The notes beneath the pieces are model-generated. The model was given only the letters and a program-made list of their open reading frames with translations. It ran no database searches and had not been told where the DNA came from. Shown one piece after another: positions 1 through 7,919 of a DNA stretch of 64,000 nt. The translations under genes were made by a program, and so were the position numbers. Position 1 is the stretch's first letter. Every line of letters begins with the position of its first letter. The stretch is from Ottowia flava (lineage in GTDB: Bacteria > Pseudomonadota > Gammaproteobacteria > Burkholderiales > Burkholderiaceae_C): positions 1 to 64,000 of the forward strand of contig NZ_VRUA01000008.1 of assembly GCF_008017535.1 (NCBI RefSeq). Reading direction: 5' to 3'.

Positions 1-26
1 GGCGCCTTGCTGGGGCAGGCTTTATC

Positions 27-980
27 TCACGGACGGGCGTAGCTCACTTCCAAGTAATTCGTGCAGACCTTCCTTAGGCGGGCCGTGTTCTTGGCCAAGC
101 CGCGGTAGCGCACCTTGGCGTAGCCGAACTGCTGCTTGACCACCCGGAACGGATGCTCGACCTTGGCCCTGATGCTGGCCTTGAGCTTCTCGGCCTTCTC
201 CCGAAGCCTGTCGAGCTCCCGCGCTGGATCGAGCCGGCGCCGCTTGCCAGGACGCATGGCCACTTCCCAGCGCACGACGCTGCCCTCGCACTCCTTGCGC
301 TTGTCCACGCCCTGGTAGCCCGCGTCGCCCCAGGCATCGCTTTCCTGCCCATGCAGCAAGGCCGCCGCCTGGGTGACATCGGCGACGTTGGCGGCCGTGC
401 CGATGACGGTATGCACCAGCCCCGAATCGGCATCCACGCCGATGTGGGCCTTCATGCCGAAATGCCACTGGTTGCCCTTCTTGGCCTGGTGCATCTCCGG
501 GTCACGCTTGCCCTCGGCGTTCTTGGTCGAACTCGGCGCGGCAATGATGGTGGCGTCGACCACCGTACCGGTCTTGAGCATCAAGCCCTGCCGGGCCAGG
601 GTGGCGTTGATGGCGGCCAGCACCTTCGGCGCGAGTTGCTGCTTCTCCAGCAGGTGCCGAAAGCGCAGGATGGTGGTCTCATCGGGCATGCGCGCCGAGC
701 CGTCGAGCCCGACGAAGCGCCGGTACAGAGGGCGCTCGTGCAGTTCCTCTTCCATGGCCGGATCGCTCAGGTTCCACCACAGCTGCAGGCAGTGGATGCG
801 CAGCATGGTCTCCACTGCAAAGGGTGGGCGGCCTCCCAGGGCCTGGTGCGCCCCGCGGGCATGGGGCTGGATCAACGCCACCAGCGTCGACCAGGGCACA
901 ACCTGGTTCATCTCTTCAAGGAAGACTTCCTTGCGCGTCTTCTTGGGCAGCGGGTCGAGGCCGAGGTTGATCTGGTCCAT
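27..980 (-). CDS. IS5-family DDE transposase
   Basis: A 317-residue transposase that catalyses cut-and-paste movement of the surrounding element. The N-terminus has the IS5 pattern (QPHARGAHQALGGRPPF) followed by LCLQLWWNLSD-like residues. The DDE catalytic core is visible: the first Asp in VVDATIIAAP, the second in DAGYQG, and the Glu in the helix before HPFRVVKQQFGY. Length and domain order are normal, so it looks intact and possibly active. The ATG at 978-980 lies about 65 bases inside the right terminal repeat. The last codons carry an internal copy of the terminal repeat (62-77). Confidence 0.92.
   Translation of the reverse strand: MDQINLGLDPLPKKTRKEVFLEEMNQVVPWSTLVALIQPHARGAHQALGGRPPFAVETMLRIHCLQLWWNLSDPAMEEELHERPLYRRFVGLDGSARMPDETTILRFRHLLEKQQLAPKVLAAINATLARQGLMLKTGTVVDATIIAAPSSTKNAEGKRDPEMHQAKKGNQWHFGMKAHIGVDADSGLVHTVIGTAANVADVTQAAALLHGQESDAWGDAGYQGVDKRKECEGSVVRWEVAMRPGKRRRLDPARELDRLREKAEKLKASIRAKVEHPFRVVKQQFGYAKVRYRGLAKNTARLRKVCTNYLEVSYARP
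62..77 (+). repeat. Internal copy of the IS terminal repeat
   Basis: The 16 bases TGCAGACCTTCCTTAG occur here inside the 3' end of the transposase gene and again, in the same orientation, at the right end of the element (1033-1048). It is therefore a direct repeat of the right terminus, including the presumed TTAG duplication. Confidence 0.8.
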
Positions 981-1032
981 GGCCCCGATCCTCGCTCATC
1001 CGATGCTTGCCTGCCACCGGGCCGGGAGGTTT

Positions 1033-1048
1033 TGCAGACCTTCCTTAG
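1033..1048 (+). repeat. Right terminal repeat of the IS5 element plus TTAG
   Basis: TGCAGACCTTCC forms the putative right terminus and TTAG the putative target duplication. Sequence beyond it (1049 onward) changes character and consists of gene debris. Confidence 0.6.
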
Positions 1049-1454
1049 CAGCCCTTGCACCTGAAATTGAAAAACAAAAAGAAAGAGCTAAGGCTGGGAT
1101 GCGTACGAAAGATTCCCGCCGTCGAGTTAGGGCGGCTCGACCGCTGGCCGACACAAAGCAGAGCCTCACGAACGGCCCTATGGCCGCCGTGAGGACAGTC
1201 AATTGCCACCATATACGACTCATCCGAGCGACGGCGGCGACCATGGCCAACGCAGAGGCTGTCCAGACATGAAGCAGGAGCGACGCACGCCGCAGTACAC
1301 GACGCGGTGGGAGGACGTTCCCATTGTGAGCGTGATCCCTGTGGTGTACGTCCAGATGGCTGCCGAACAAATCCCCAACGCATGAGCGTGCTTGCGTTGG
1401 AGCTGACGGGAGATGGTCCAATCGGGTCCATTTTTCTGAGAGTGTTTTGCGATT
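1049..1454. other. No intact gene; degraded DNA beside the IS
   Basis: About 400 bases without a credible gene. A plus-strand stretch near 1063-1200 can be read as a charged peptide beginning EIEKQKERAKAGMRTKD, which may be a remnant of a larger protein, but it has no start and cannot be assigned. Confidence 0.4.
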
Positions 1455-1862
1455 GTGATTTCGACATCTTCTTGGCCAGGCGGCTGGCTCCTGGCGACCA
1501 CGCTGATCCTTTGCTTCAGCGTCTGTGCTCCCACCCCGACATCGGCGCGTACGTCTCAGTTCGACAGAACGGCGTCACTAACACCCGAACCCAGCAGTTT
1601 TGCGCAGTGCCCGCAGTTTTTTATGGGCGGGAACCCTCCGGCCATCACACCCCGCCCTCAGCTGCGTGAGCTGTGCTACGAAGCCTTTGCGGTGCTGCAC
1701 AGTGGGACGACCCGACCCGAACGCCGGTCTATGTGGCGCAGCGTCTGAACCGACGCAGCGTCGAGGATGCGGACGAGAAGCGTGCCAAGAGATTCTTTGC
1801 AGATGCGCGGCTGCCCAGTGGCGAGCGGGCAGAGCTGGAGGACTACAGGAACTCCGGCAAAT
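1455..1862 (+). pseudogene. DNA/RNA non-specific endonuclease, truncated and frameshifted
   Basis: The frame opens with a signal-peptide-like segment (LLATTLILCFSVCA). It then reads FAQCPQFFMGGNPPAI and RELCYEAFAVLHSG, typical of the N-terminal part of secreted sugar-non-specific nucleases. Near 1705 the frame shifts; the next frame continues with TPVYVAQRLNRRSVEDADEK and ARLPSGERAELEDY. In intact relatives the catalytic DRGH motif follows within a few residues, but here homology stops at about 1860 and the DNA joins an inverted antitoxin fragment. With a frameshift and no active site it cannot work as a nuclease. The family call is from recognised motifs. Confidence 0.6.
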
Positions 1863-2034
1863 CCATCAGGGCTTGGTACTGGCTGCCCGACACCATGAAC
1901 AGGCGCTGATCTAGCAGGGTTTGCTCGGCGGCCAAGCAGGTGCTGTCCAGAATGAAGTCCGTCAGGGATTCATGCGCCACCTCGGCGGCACGGCGCAGCG
2001 CCACCTCCTGTTCGGGTGTAGCGCGTAGTCCCAA
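1843..2034 (-). pseudogene. DUF1778 (TacA-like) antitoxin fragment
   Basis: The reading frame gives LGLRATPEQEVALRRAAEVA, then SLTDFILDSTCLAAEQTLLD and RLFMVSGSQYQALMDL. This is the ribbon-helix-helix and linker region of DUF1778 antitoxins, which normally pair with a GNAT-family toxin. The usual C-terminal toxin-binding tail is missing, because the DNA joins the nuclease fragment at about 1860. No toxin gene lies nearby. The 5' end has only a TTG and no clear ribosome site, so it is probably truncated there too. Best read as a relic. Confidence 0.6.
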
Positions 2035-2072
2035 CCGAGCAGTGCGTACAGAAGGAGGACCGACTAGAAGGC

Positions 2073-2312
2073 ATGCCGGACTGGCCCGCCATGGCGCTGC
2101 GCGAACTGCAACAGGTGGCGGGTGATGCCTTGCCGCAGGACGGTGCCGAACTGTTCGCCGCGCTGTCGGCGATGAAGCAATGCGAACTGGTCAAGCGGCT
2201 GGCAGTGTGTGTGGCCGTGACAGTAAACATGGGGATACCCCGTGCCACCACGCAGCAACCGAACGCGGAACTGGCGCAGATCGAGGGGCTGGATAACCGT
2301 TCAGTTCCCTCC
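2073..2312 (+). pseudogene. ParB-like partition protein remnant
   Basis: The frame reads MALRELQQVAGDALPQDGAE, then LFAALSAMKQCELVKRLAVC and RATTQQPNAELAQIEGLD. This resembles the C-terminal helical part of plasmid- and ICE-encoded ParB-family proteins. The N-terminal ParB nuclease/HTH region is absent, and after about 2310 the frame runs across an unrelated gene on the other strand. The assignment is by remembered family resemblance only. Confidence 0.4.
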
Positions 2313-2316
2313 TTCG

Positions 2317-3009
2317 TCACTTTCTGCTCGCACCGTAACCATGGTGACCATGCCCATACTGCTTCGTTTGAGCCTTGCACAAGTAACTCGCCCGATAAAA
2401 GAACGCCGAAACCGACCCAGGATCGTTGCGCGCGAGCATGTACGACGGATTCTCAGTGAAATGCACTAGCGGCTTGGCGCTCTCGACTGTCTCATTCAGG
2501 GCACTTGCCCAAGCCTCCCAGATGCGATTGGCGATATTTCCGCCAGACGCTCGGTAGGTGCCCAGCCAATTAAAAGCGTGCCCATTCAAGAACATCGCGA
2601 AGTGGTAATGGACTCGACCACAATCACCGACCTCTCTCACCCAGAAGTATCGAACCTCGGTGTCATGGAAAAACGAGCCCTCCTTGGCAAGGCATTGCCT
2701 GTTATGCCTTATTTTTGCCTTGAACGACTCGATAAACCTGGATGCCACGGAATTGCAAAGCTCAACGGAGTTTGCATCCATACCCAGAGGAAGATGAAGA
2801 TCAAACCTGAACGCGAAGACCTTTGAATATTGGGTCAGTGACTTACATACCACCGCATGCAATGCCTCCAGGTACTCCTTGATCATGGGGTAGCTCCTCC
2901 CCATGACAGATAGTTCGTTGTACTCATCACCCAAATGTAAATGATGATTCTTACCTAATTCGTAATCCATAGCAACCTCACTCACTTCAATGCCTAACCA
3001 TTCATCCAT
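2317..3009 (-). CDS. Inovirus Gp2 family (YagK/YfjJ-type) protein
   Basis: A 230-residue protein recognised from its C-terminal half: VRYFWVREVGDCGRVHYHFA with a HYH metal-binding-like motif, then LFLNG-type residues, and an ending RASYLCKAQTKQYG. This is the pattern of the inovirus Gp2 / YagK-YfjJ family found in filamentous prophages and P4-like satellites. Members are suspected replication or mobilisation proteins related to HUH endonucleases, but the biochemical role is not settled. The ATG at 3007-3009 follows AT-rich DNA. The gene probably belongs with alpA (137 bases upstream, same strand) and the integrase. Confidence 0.75.
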   Translation of the reverse strand: MDEWLGIEVSEVAMDYELGKNHHLHLGDEYNELSVMGRSYPMIKEYLEALHAVVCKSLTQYSKVFAFRFDLHLPLGMDANSVELCNSVASRFIESFKAKIRHNRQCLAKEGSFFHDTEVRYFWVREVGDCGRVHYHFAMFLNGHAFNWLGTYRASGGNIANRIWEAWASALNETVESAKPLVHFTENPSYMLARNDPGSVSAFFYRASYLCKAQTKQYGHGHHGYGASRK

Positions 3010-3145
3010 GATGTTAGTATTTATTTATATTACCAATACCTAGATCAAAAATTAAGACAATCACTCAACTCACAAATCCCCCCCTCTAAGGAACAGCAGA
3101 AAATCATTCACACAACGAATTTCCCACTCTGGAAAAACGGGATGA

Positions 3146-3331
3146 TCAATAGGCCGCTCTCGACTCCTTTCGCTGACGCAACCACTCCTCAATCTCTTCC
3201 TGAAGCCAGCCAACGGATCGAGGTCCCAGCTTCAGAGGCTTTGGAAAGTGGTTGTTTTTCATGTACAGATAAAGCGTGGATCGTGGTAGGCCAGTTACCT
3301 CACGCACCATGGGGAGTCTCAATACCTTCAT
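3146..3331 (-). CDS. AlpA family phage transcriptional regulator
   Basis: A small winged-HTH (MerR-like) DNA-binding protein of about 61 residues starting MKVLRLPMVREVTGL, followed by RSTLYLYMKNNHFPKPLKLG and VGWLQEEIEEWL. This is the standard AlpA layout (helix-turn-helix, the P-x-P-x-K-L-G strand, then W-x-x-x-E-I-x-x-W). An upstream ATG at 3370 would add 13 residues not typical of the family, so the start at 3331 is preferred. AlpA proteins activate integrase or excision genes in P4-like elements. Here it sits two genes from the integrase and just upstream of the Gp2-like gene. Confidence 0.85.
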   Translation of the reverse strand: MKVLRLPMVREVTGLPRSTLYLYMKNNHFPKPLKLGPRSVGWLQEEIEEWLRQRKESRAAY

Positions 3332-3371
3332 GCCTTGCACCTTGCGAAGTTTCGTACAGAGCATTCCCACG

Positions 3372-3667
3372 GTCCGTTTTTCTTTATTGGGCCTGTCGTT
3401 TATTTACCATGGACGGGGAAGCACAGAGCCACGCGCGAGACAGGTCTCTCCCAGTGAACTTGGTCGACGTGAGTCCCCCATGGGCCGCCGGAAAACCAGG
3501 ACAGCCGGAAACAGTTCGCCAGATGGGCTCAATGACATTGACATGGAGCAGCTAATGAAAAGTGTCATATATTCAATCTACTTTTCTTCTAGAAGCAATC
3601 TACATTGCACCTCCATCATCTCTTTTTTTCATCTATAATTCATCATGTTTCCTCATGGAGAATCATC
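3372..3667. promoter_or_regulatory. Divergent intergenic region of the island
   Basis: About 300 bases between the divergent alpA (minus) and the RHH gene (plus). The right half (3560-3660) is AT-rich and should hold the promoter of the plus-strand gene. No operator could be assigned with confidence. Confidence 0.35.
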
Positions 3668-4570
3668 ATGGCAGTGAGCAGTGAAAAAAAAGACGTGCTA
3701 TCGATTTATTTTGGCGTACGACTAGCTTCCGAGCGCTTGTTTTCTCTTGTGTGGACCATGATTTGCACATACGATCCGCAATTTCAAAATCAAAACATCG
3801 AAGGAAATTCAGAAGAAATCATCAGATATTTAAACAACAGCCATGGGCTACGAGAAAATGTGAAAAACATGCTTCGATACGCCTTAATTCCAGACGAAAA
3901 TCTTGATTGGATCACAGATAGCAAACGGCAGCTCACATGGATTTTTAACTACATCAAATCGATCCCCGGAGCTCAAAAGTCCCCCATACGAGTTCCAATT
4001 CATTTATCAAAGAGAAATCAGGTCATTGCCTATCTTGACTATTGGTCAGGAACATCTCTCCCCGACGTACTGGCACGCCTTGGATTCAATCACACAATGC
4101 AGAGCAACTGGGAGATTCAAACCAAGCCGGATCGCCACTTTGACTGGCTGAAGAAAGATGGCAGCCCGGAAAAGATAAATTTCCTCTGGGATTGGCTGCC
4201 AGCCAATAGTGGAATATTTACTGGCAGGAATATATTTATCGGACATGAGGCAAGATTCAAAAACCACGAAGATGTTCTAATTTTCTCCGATCAAGCCAGA
4301 CTATCCAATGCAGACATTATTCTTCTGAACCAGAGAGCCCGGAGAACATGGCTCCAGCGGCAGCAGAGGGCCAAGGCGGTGGATAAAGGGCAATGCAATT
4401 TCGTACTAACAAAGAGCACGATCGCCAAGCTGGAAAAGCTCGCTCAAAAGCATCGCTCAAACCGAACCGAGATAATTGAATTGCTTATCAACGAGGAGTT
4501 CAGAAGCGAGCACCACATTCACCAAGTAAAGCTCCGCCCACTGAGTCCAGAAACCCAAAAAATAAATTAA
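3668..4570 (+). CDS. Uncharacterised protein with C-terminal ribbon-helix-helix domain
   Basis: A 300-residue protein of unknown function. The start ATG at 3668 is chosen because GGAG lies seven bases upstream; an ATG at 3605 in the same frame has no such site. The N-terminal 230 residues match no family I recognise. The last quarter has the pattern of a ribbon-helix-helix DNA-binding domain: CNFVLTKSTIAKLEKLAQKH (strand and first helix) then SNRTEIIELLINEEF (second helix). It is likely a DNA-binding protein of the island, perhaps a regulator or replication accessory. Its AT content is well above the chromosome average, suggesting recent transfer. Confidence 0.7.
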   Translation: MAVSSEKKDVLSIYFGVRLASERLFSLVWTMICTYDPQFQNQNIEGNSEEIIRYLNNSHGLRENVKNMLRYALIPDENLDWITDSKRQLTWIFNYIKSIPGAQKSPIRVPIHLSKRNQVIAYLDYWSGTSLPDVLARLGFNHTMQSNWEIQTKPDRHFDWLKKDGSPEKINFLWDWLPANSGIFTGRNIFIGHEARFKNHEDVLIFSDQARLSNADIILLNQRARRTWLQRQQRAKAVDKGQCNFVLTKSTIAKLEKLAQKHRSNRTEIIELLINEEFRSEHHIHQVKLRPLSPETQKIN

Positions 4571-4571
4571 T

Positions 4572-4587
4572 CGCCCCTAGAGGGGCG
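4572..4587 (+). terminator. Hairpin just after the RHH gene
   Basis: The inverted repeat CGCCCCT / AGGGGCG starts two bases after the stop codon and is followed by AT-rich sequence. It has no strong T-run, so it is a possible but weak terminator. Confidence 0.4.
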
Positions 4588-4804
4588 CGTAATATTTCAG
4601 AGGTATCACATTGCACGAAAAGGCCGTGCAATAGCCGAGCACATAAGCCATGGTCACGGCCACGGCCACGGCCATTTGGCTCTGACGGACAGGGTCTAGA
4701 TGTGGGTTCACCGAGAACCTCCTGACGGTTGCAGCGGTAGACCTGGATATGCGTGGAGCAATATCGATAGGATGTTTCTCAACGCGATTGCGAAGGGACT
4801 CAAC

Positions 4805-5998
4805 TCACGCGGACTTGGCACAAAAATGCGCCCATTCTTCCATCATCTGGCGCCGTTTCTCCAAGGCATCCCCCCGGCGGTAGGCGGCCTCGACCTTGCT
4901 CTCCAGCGTGTGCGCCAAGGCCTGCTCCGCCAGCTCCCGGGGGTAGTCGGTCTTCTCCCCCACCCAATCGCGGAAGGTGGAGCGAAAGCCGTGGGGCACG
5001 GCGTCCACGTTCATCCGGCGCATCACGGCCGTCATGCTCATGTCCGAGAGTGGCTGCCCCTTGGTGCCAGGAAACAGCAGTTCCGTGTCTTCAAATCGAG
5101 GGAGTTTGTGCAGTAAATCCATGGCCGCCTTGGATAGCGGGACACGGTGCTCGGTGCTGGCCTTCATCCGCTCGGCGGGGACCGTCCAGACGGCGGCTTG
5201 CCTGTCGATCTCCGACCAAGTCGCGCCCCGTGCCTCTCCGGACCGCGCGGCGGTTAGCACCACGAATTCCAGGGCGCGCGCCGCGATACCTTCGCGTTGG
5301 CGGAGATACGCCATGAAGCGCGGAAGATCCTCGACGGGAATGGCACGGTGGTGTTCGACCTTCTGGATCTTGGAGGGGGCCGCCAACACCTTGTCCAGAT
5401 GGCCTTTCCAGCGCGCCGGGTTCTCCCCGGTCCGGTATTTGCGCACGGTCGCCCAGTCCAGGATGGATTCGATGCGCCCCCGCAACCGGCTGGCCGTCTC
5501 GTTCTTCGTGCTCCAGATCGGCTCCAGGCAGGCGAGTACGTGCGGGAGATCGATCACCGACACGTTGAAATGGCCGAGGTGAGGCATCGCATAGGTCTCG
5601 AGCGTGTTCTCCCACTGCTGGCGGTGCTTGGGGTTGCTCCACTCGGGCGCCTTCGCCCGCAGGAACTCTTCCATGCACCAGCGAAATGTCTTTTCGGTGG
5701 CAGCCTGCGCGGCCAAGGCCATGCGCTGTTGCTTTCGCGGGGCCACGGGATCCACCCCTTCGCGCAGGCCGGCGTGGATCTCCCGAGCCTTGTCGCGAGC
5801 CTCGGACAGCCCCACGGAGGGATAGGCACCCAGGCCGATGTCGCGCCGCTTGTCACCCACCATCAGGCGCAGAACCCAGCCCCTATGGCCTGCGCTGACT
5901 CGCAAGTGCAGGCCAGGAGCACCGCCCACGGCATGCCGCCCATCGGTCTTGATCGCCGCCACGGCGCGATCGGAAAGCTGCCTGGCCACCTTGGGCAT
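4805..5998 (-). CDS. P4-type tyrosine integrase
   Basis: A 397-residue site-specific recombinase. The N-terminal 100 residues form the DUF4102 arm-binding domain (LSDRAVAAIK, GLHLRVSAGHRGWVLR, IGLGAYPSVGLSEAR). A central core-binding domain follows, then the catalytic domain with Arg in LTAARSGEARG, His-x-x-Arg in PHGFRSTFRDW, His in ALAHTLESKVEAAY and the nucleophile Tyr in AAYRRGD. Length is normal and all catalytic residues are present, so it looks functional. It likely integrates and excises the AT-rich island whose other genes lie to its left. Confidence 0.92.
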   Translation of the reverse strand: MPKVARQLSDRAVAAIKTDGRHAVGGAPGLHLRVSAGHRGWVLRLMVGDKRRDIGLGAYPSVGLSEARDKAREIHAGLREGVDPVAPRKQQRMALAAQAATEKTFRWCMEEFLRAKAPEWSNPKHRQQWENTLETYAMPHLGHFNVSVIDLPHVLACLEPIWSTKNETASRLRGRIESILDWATVRKYRTGENPARWKGHLDKVLAAPSKIQKVEHHRAIPVEDLPRFMAYLRQREGIAARALEFVVLTAARSGEARGATWSEIDRQAAVWTVPAERMKASTEHRVPLSKAAMDLLHKLPRFEDTELLFPGTKGQPLSDMSMTAVMRRMNVDAVPHGFRSTFRDWVGEKTDYPRELAEQALAHTLESKVEAAYRRGDALEKRRQMMEEWAHFCAKSA

Positions 5999-6424
5999 GG
6001 GAGGGTCTCCGCCAAAAAATCTTGTCCCACATTATGCCCACATAAAACACTGGCTGTGGCTAGAGCTGATTGGATCTTCTTGGACAACAAATAACAAATA
6101 ATCTATTTGAAATCAATAACTTACCAAACATCCATGGACATCATTGGAACTGCATTTAGCGGACGCCCTCTCCGCCACGGTGAGATCAACGACAGCCTTT
6201 GCAACGTATCCGGTTGCAAAGGCTTTGTCTTTTGGGTCGATCAGATCCGTCAGTCCGGCGTGGAACGGTCTCGCCCAATGCGCGGCAAGCCGCTCCCATG
6301 CGTGTCGGCCGCAGCCTCGCTTGCTGGCGTTGTTTCCATCCCTTTCAGAACGCCTCGATCGACTGCACTGAGGCACTGTCCAACTGGACCGAACACCTAG
6401 CGTCCCTGGGCTTCGGCCGCTAGC
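5999..6424. other. Intergenic region upstream of the integrase
   Basis: About 425 bases with no convincing gene. It must contain the integrase promoter (AT-rich part, 6040-6125) and possibly one attachment site. The rest has chromosome-like composition and includes the strong hairpin at 6195-6223. Confidence 0.4.
6195..6233 (+). terminator. Strong hairpin with T-rich tail
   Basis: GCCTTTGCAA and TTGCAAAGGC form a perfect 10-bp stem around a nine-base loop, followed by TTTGTCTTTT. It has the form of a rho-independent terminator on the plus strand, yet no gene ends just upstream, so it may be the remnant of a removed gene or insulate the island. Confidence 0.5.
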
Positions 6425-6706
6425 ATGGGTACCATGAACATCGTCATACCCTTGCTCGTGTTTTTCTTCATCGGCGGGGCGATGATCATGGCGCTTGGCG
6501 TATTCGTATTTCCGCTGTACCTGCTGGCGCTCTGGCACGCAAACAATAGCTTGGAAGAGGCGCACGCAGCGCAGCAACTGCTGGACCCTGATGGGGCTTC
6601 CAACGCTGAGCAGGTTTGTCCCTGTTGCGGTCAGGCTGTGCGTGTCCGAGCCCACCGTCGCAGGCGGCAGCGCAAGCAGCGGTATGCGCGGTCAGGTGAG
6701 GATTGA
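6425..6706 (+). CDS. Small membrane protein with CPCC motif
   Basis: A 93-residue open frame. Residues 4-37 are strongly hydrophobic (VIPLLVFFFIGGAMIMALGV and beyond), giving one long or two short membrane spans. A soluble tail follows with CPCCGQ, a zinc-knuckle-like motif, and then an arginine-rich end. No family was recognised. A second ATG at 6434 is equally possible and neither start has a good ribosome site. The hydrophobic segment and cysteine motif favour a real gene. Confidence 0.45.
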   Translation: MGTMNIVIPLLVFFFIGGAMIMALGVFVFPLYLLALWHANNSLEEAHAAQQLLDPDGASNAEQVCPCCGQAVRVRAHRRRRQRKQRYARSGED

Positions 6707-6866
6707 GCGCACAGGCAGCGGCTGTGAAATTGCACCGGACGACTGCTGCCCATTTAGCACCTGAGGCAGGCAGGCACACAGCCCGAAGTGCAGCCAAAAG
6801 GCTCTCCAGCCATGCTGGCGTGATGCCGGCTCTTCGGCCGTTGACCGCCCAGGTGGCCTTACTTGG

Positions 6867-7919
6867 TCAGCGACCGCCCTTGCGGTAGTACTGCGGCGTG
6901 TGACCTGTCCAGCGCGAGAACGCGTTCCTGAAGTTGGACACGTCGCTGTAACCCAGGCGCGAGGCCACTTCCACGGTGGACATGCGCGTTTTGCGAAGGT
7001 ATTCGATGGCCAGCAGCTTCCGTACACCCGCCAGCAGCTCGCGGTAGGTCGTGCCCTCGGCTTCAAGGCGGCGACGCAGTGTGCGCACCTGCATGCCCAA
7101 CTCAATGGCCATGGCTTCGGTGGTCAGGAACTGGCGCGGGGTCTTTTCCAGCAAGGCCCGCCGAACTTGCGAAGCGACGCCGCCGACGTGCGACATATCG
7201 GTCAGGAACTGCTGGCAGAACTCCTCGGCCATCAGATGGGACACCGCGTCCGGCGTACGACTGGGCTTGTCCAGCCAGTAGGGATTGATATCCCAGCGAT
7301 TGACGGGCTGGCCGAACAGCACCGGGCAGCCCAGGTATCCGGCGTAGCGCTCGGCATTGGGTGGCGCAGCGTAGACGAACGACACCGCCTGAAAACTGAA
7401 CTCGTCGCCATACAGATCGCGGCAAATCCGCGTCTGGGAAGCACTGAAAAATTCCAGCGCGAAACGATAGACCGGGTCGGTCGGGTCGGTGCTCAGGGCA
7501 ACGCCCATGGTCAGCCAGGCGAGTTGCTCCTCACGGGCGAAATTGAGCAGCCGAATGACCGAGCCCGTCACCTGGTTGTACTTGAGCGTGAACTGGATTT
7601 GCTCCAACAGCGTAGGGCTGCTCAGGATGCCGTAGCCGTACATCCCATACGCCGCAACATGCATGCGCGTACCAGCGCGAAAGGCGAGGTCAGGATCCTG
7701 TGACAGCCGCAGGCCGTTCTTGATCACCGTCAGGAGTTGGGCATAGGAAACGCGCGTCGAAGTCGAATACAGCATGTCGGGCGTCAGCCCGGTCCCAGAC
7801 AAAGCTTCCGGCGCGCCGACGCCCTCTTCCGCGAGCGTCGCCACGATGGCGGAGATTCTCTGCGGTGCGTACAGACGCGATTCCCAATCGAGCAGAAAAC
7901 TACTAGCAGTCATCTTCAA
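6867..7919 (-). CDS. AraC family transcriptional regulator (OruR/arabinose-binding-like N-terminus)
   Basis: A 350-residue regulator. The N-terminal two thirds matches the domain of OruR- and ArgR-type AraC proteins (RISAIVATLAEEGV, SYAQLLTVIKNGLRLSQDPD, AAYGMYGYGILSSPTL). The C-terminal 100 residues form the double helix-turn-helix: MAIELGMQVRTLRRRLEAEG and VEVASRLGYSDVSNFRNAFS, ending WTGHTPQYYRKGG. Its ligand is unknown. It reads away from the roadblock/ABC-phosphatase pair across a 524-base AT-rich gap, so it is a candidate regulator of that pair, but this is inference from position only. Confidence 0.9.
   Translation of the reverse strand: MKMTASSFLLDWESRLYAPQRISAIVATLAEEGVGAPEALSGTGLTPDMLYSTSTRVSYAQLLTVIKNGLRLSQDPDLAFRAGTRMHVAAYGMYGYGILSSPTLLEQIQFTLKYNQVTGSVIRLLNFAREEQLAWLTMGVALSTDPTDPVYRFALEFFSASQTRICRDLYGDEFSFQAVSFVYAAPPNAERYAGYLGCPVLFGQPVNRWDINPYWLDKPSRTPDAVSHLMAEEFCQQFLTDMSHVGGVASQVRRALLEKTPRQFLTTEAMAIELGMQVRTLRRRLEAEGTTYRELLAGVRKLLAIEYLRKTRMSTVEVASRLGYSDVSNFRNAFSRWTGHTPQYYRKGGR

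Larger units (their letters stand above)
1..1048 (-). mobile_element. IS5-family insertion sequence, left end outside window
   Basis: One transposase gene with a terminal repeat on its 5' side. On the plus strand the right end reads TGCAGACCTTCC (1033-1044) and is followed by TTAG, which fits the four-base YTAR target duplication typical of the IS5 family. No inverted partner (GGAAGGTCTGCA) is seen near base 1, so the left end should lie just outside the window. The family follows from the transposase; the exact right boundary is inferred. Confidence 0.75.
2317..6120. mobile_element. Small integrative island with Gp2-like, AlpA, RHH and integrase genes
   Basis: Four genes in noticeably AT-richer DNA than the flanks: an inovirus Gp2-like protein, an AlpA regulator, an unknown ribbon-helix-helix protein and a P4-type integrase. 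No capsid, coat or portal gene is present, so it is either a satellite-like or phage-derived element or a remnant. The ends are not defined: I found no tRNA or clear attachment repeat next to the integrase. Confidence 0.5.

Noticed and set aside
2578-2826. Plus-strand 82-codon frame inside the Gp2-like gene
   Set aside because: No family and no ribosome site; the minus-strand protein has recognised motifs.
4651-4677. Short tandem CACGGC repeat
   Set aside because: Three to four imperfect units in a noncoding gap; too short to be an origin iteron set or a CRISPR.
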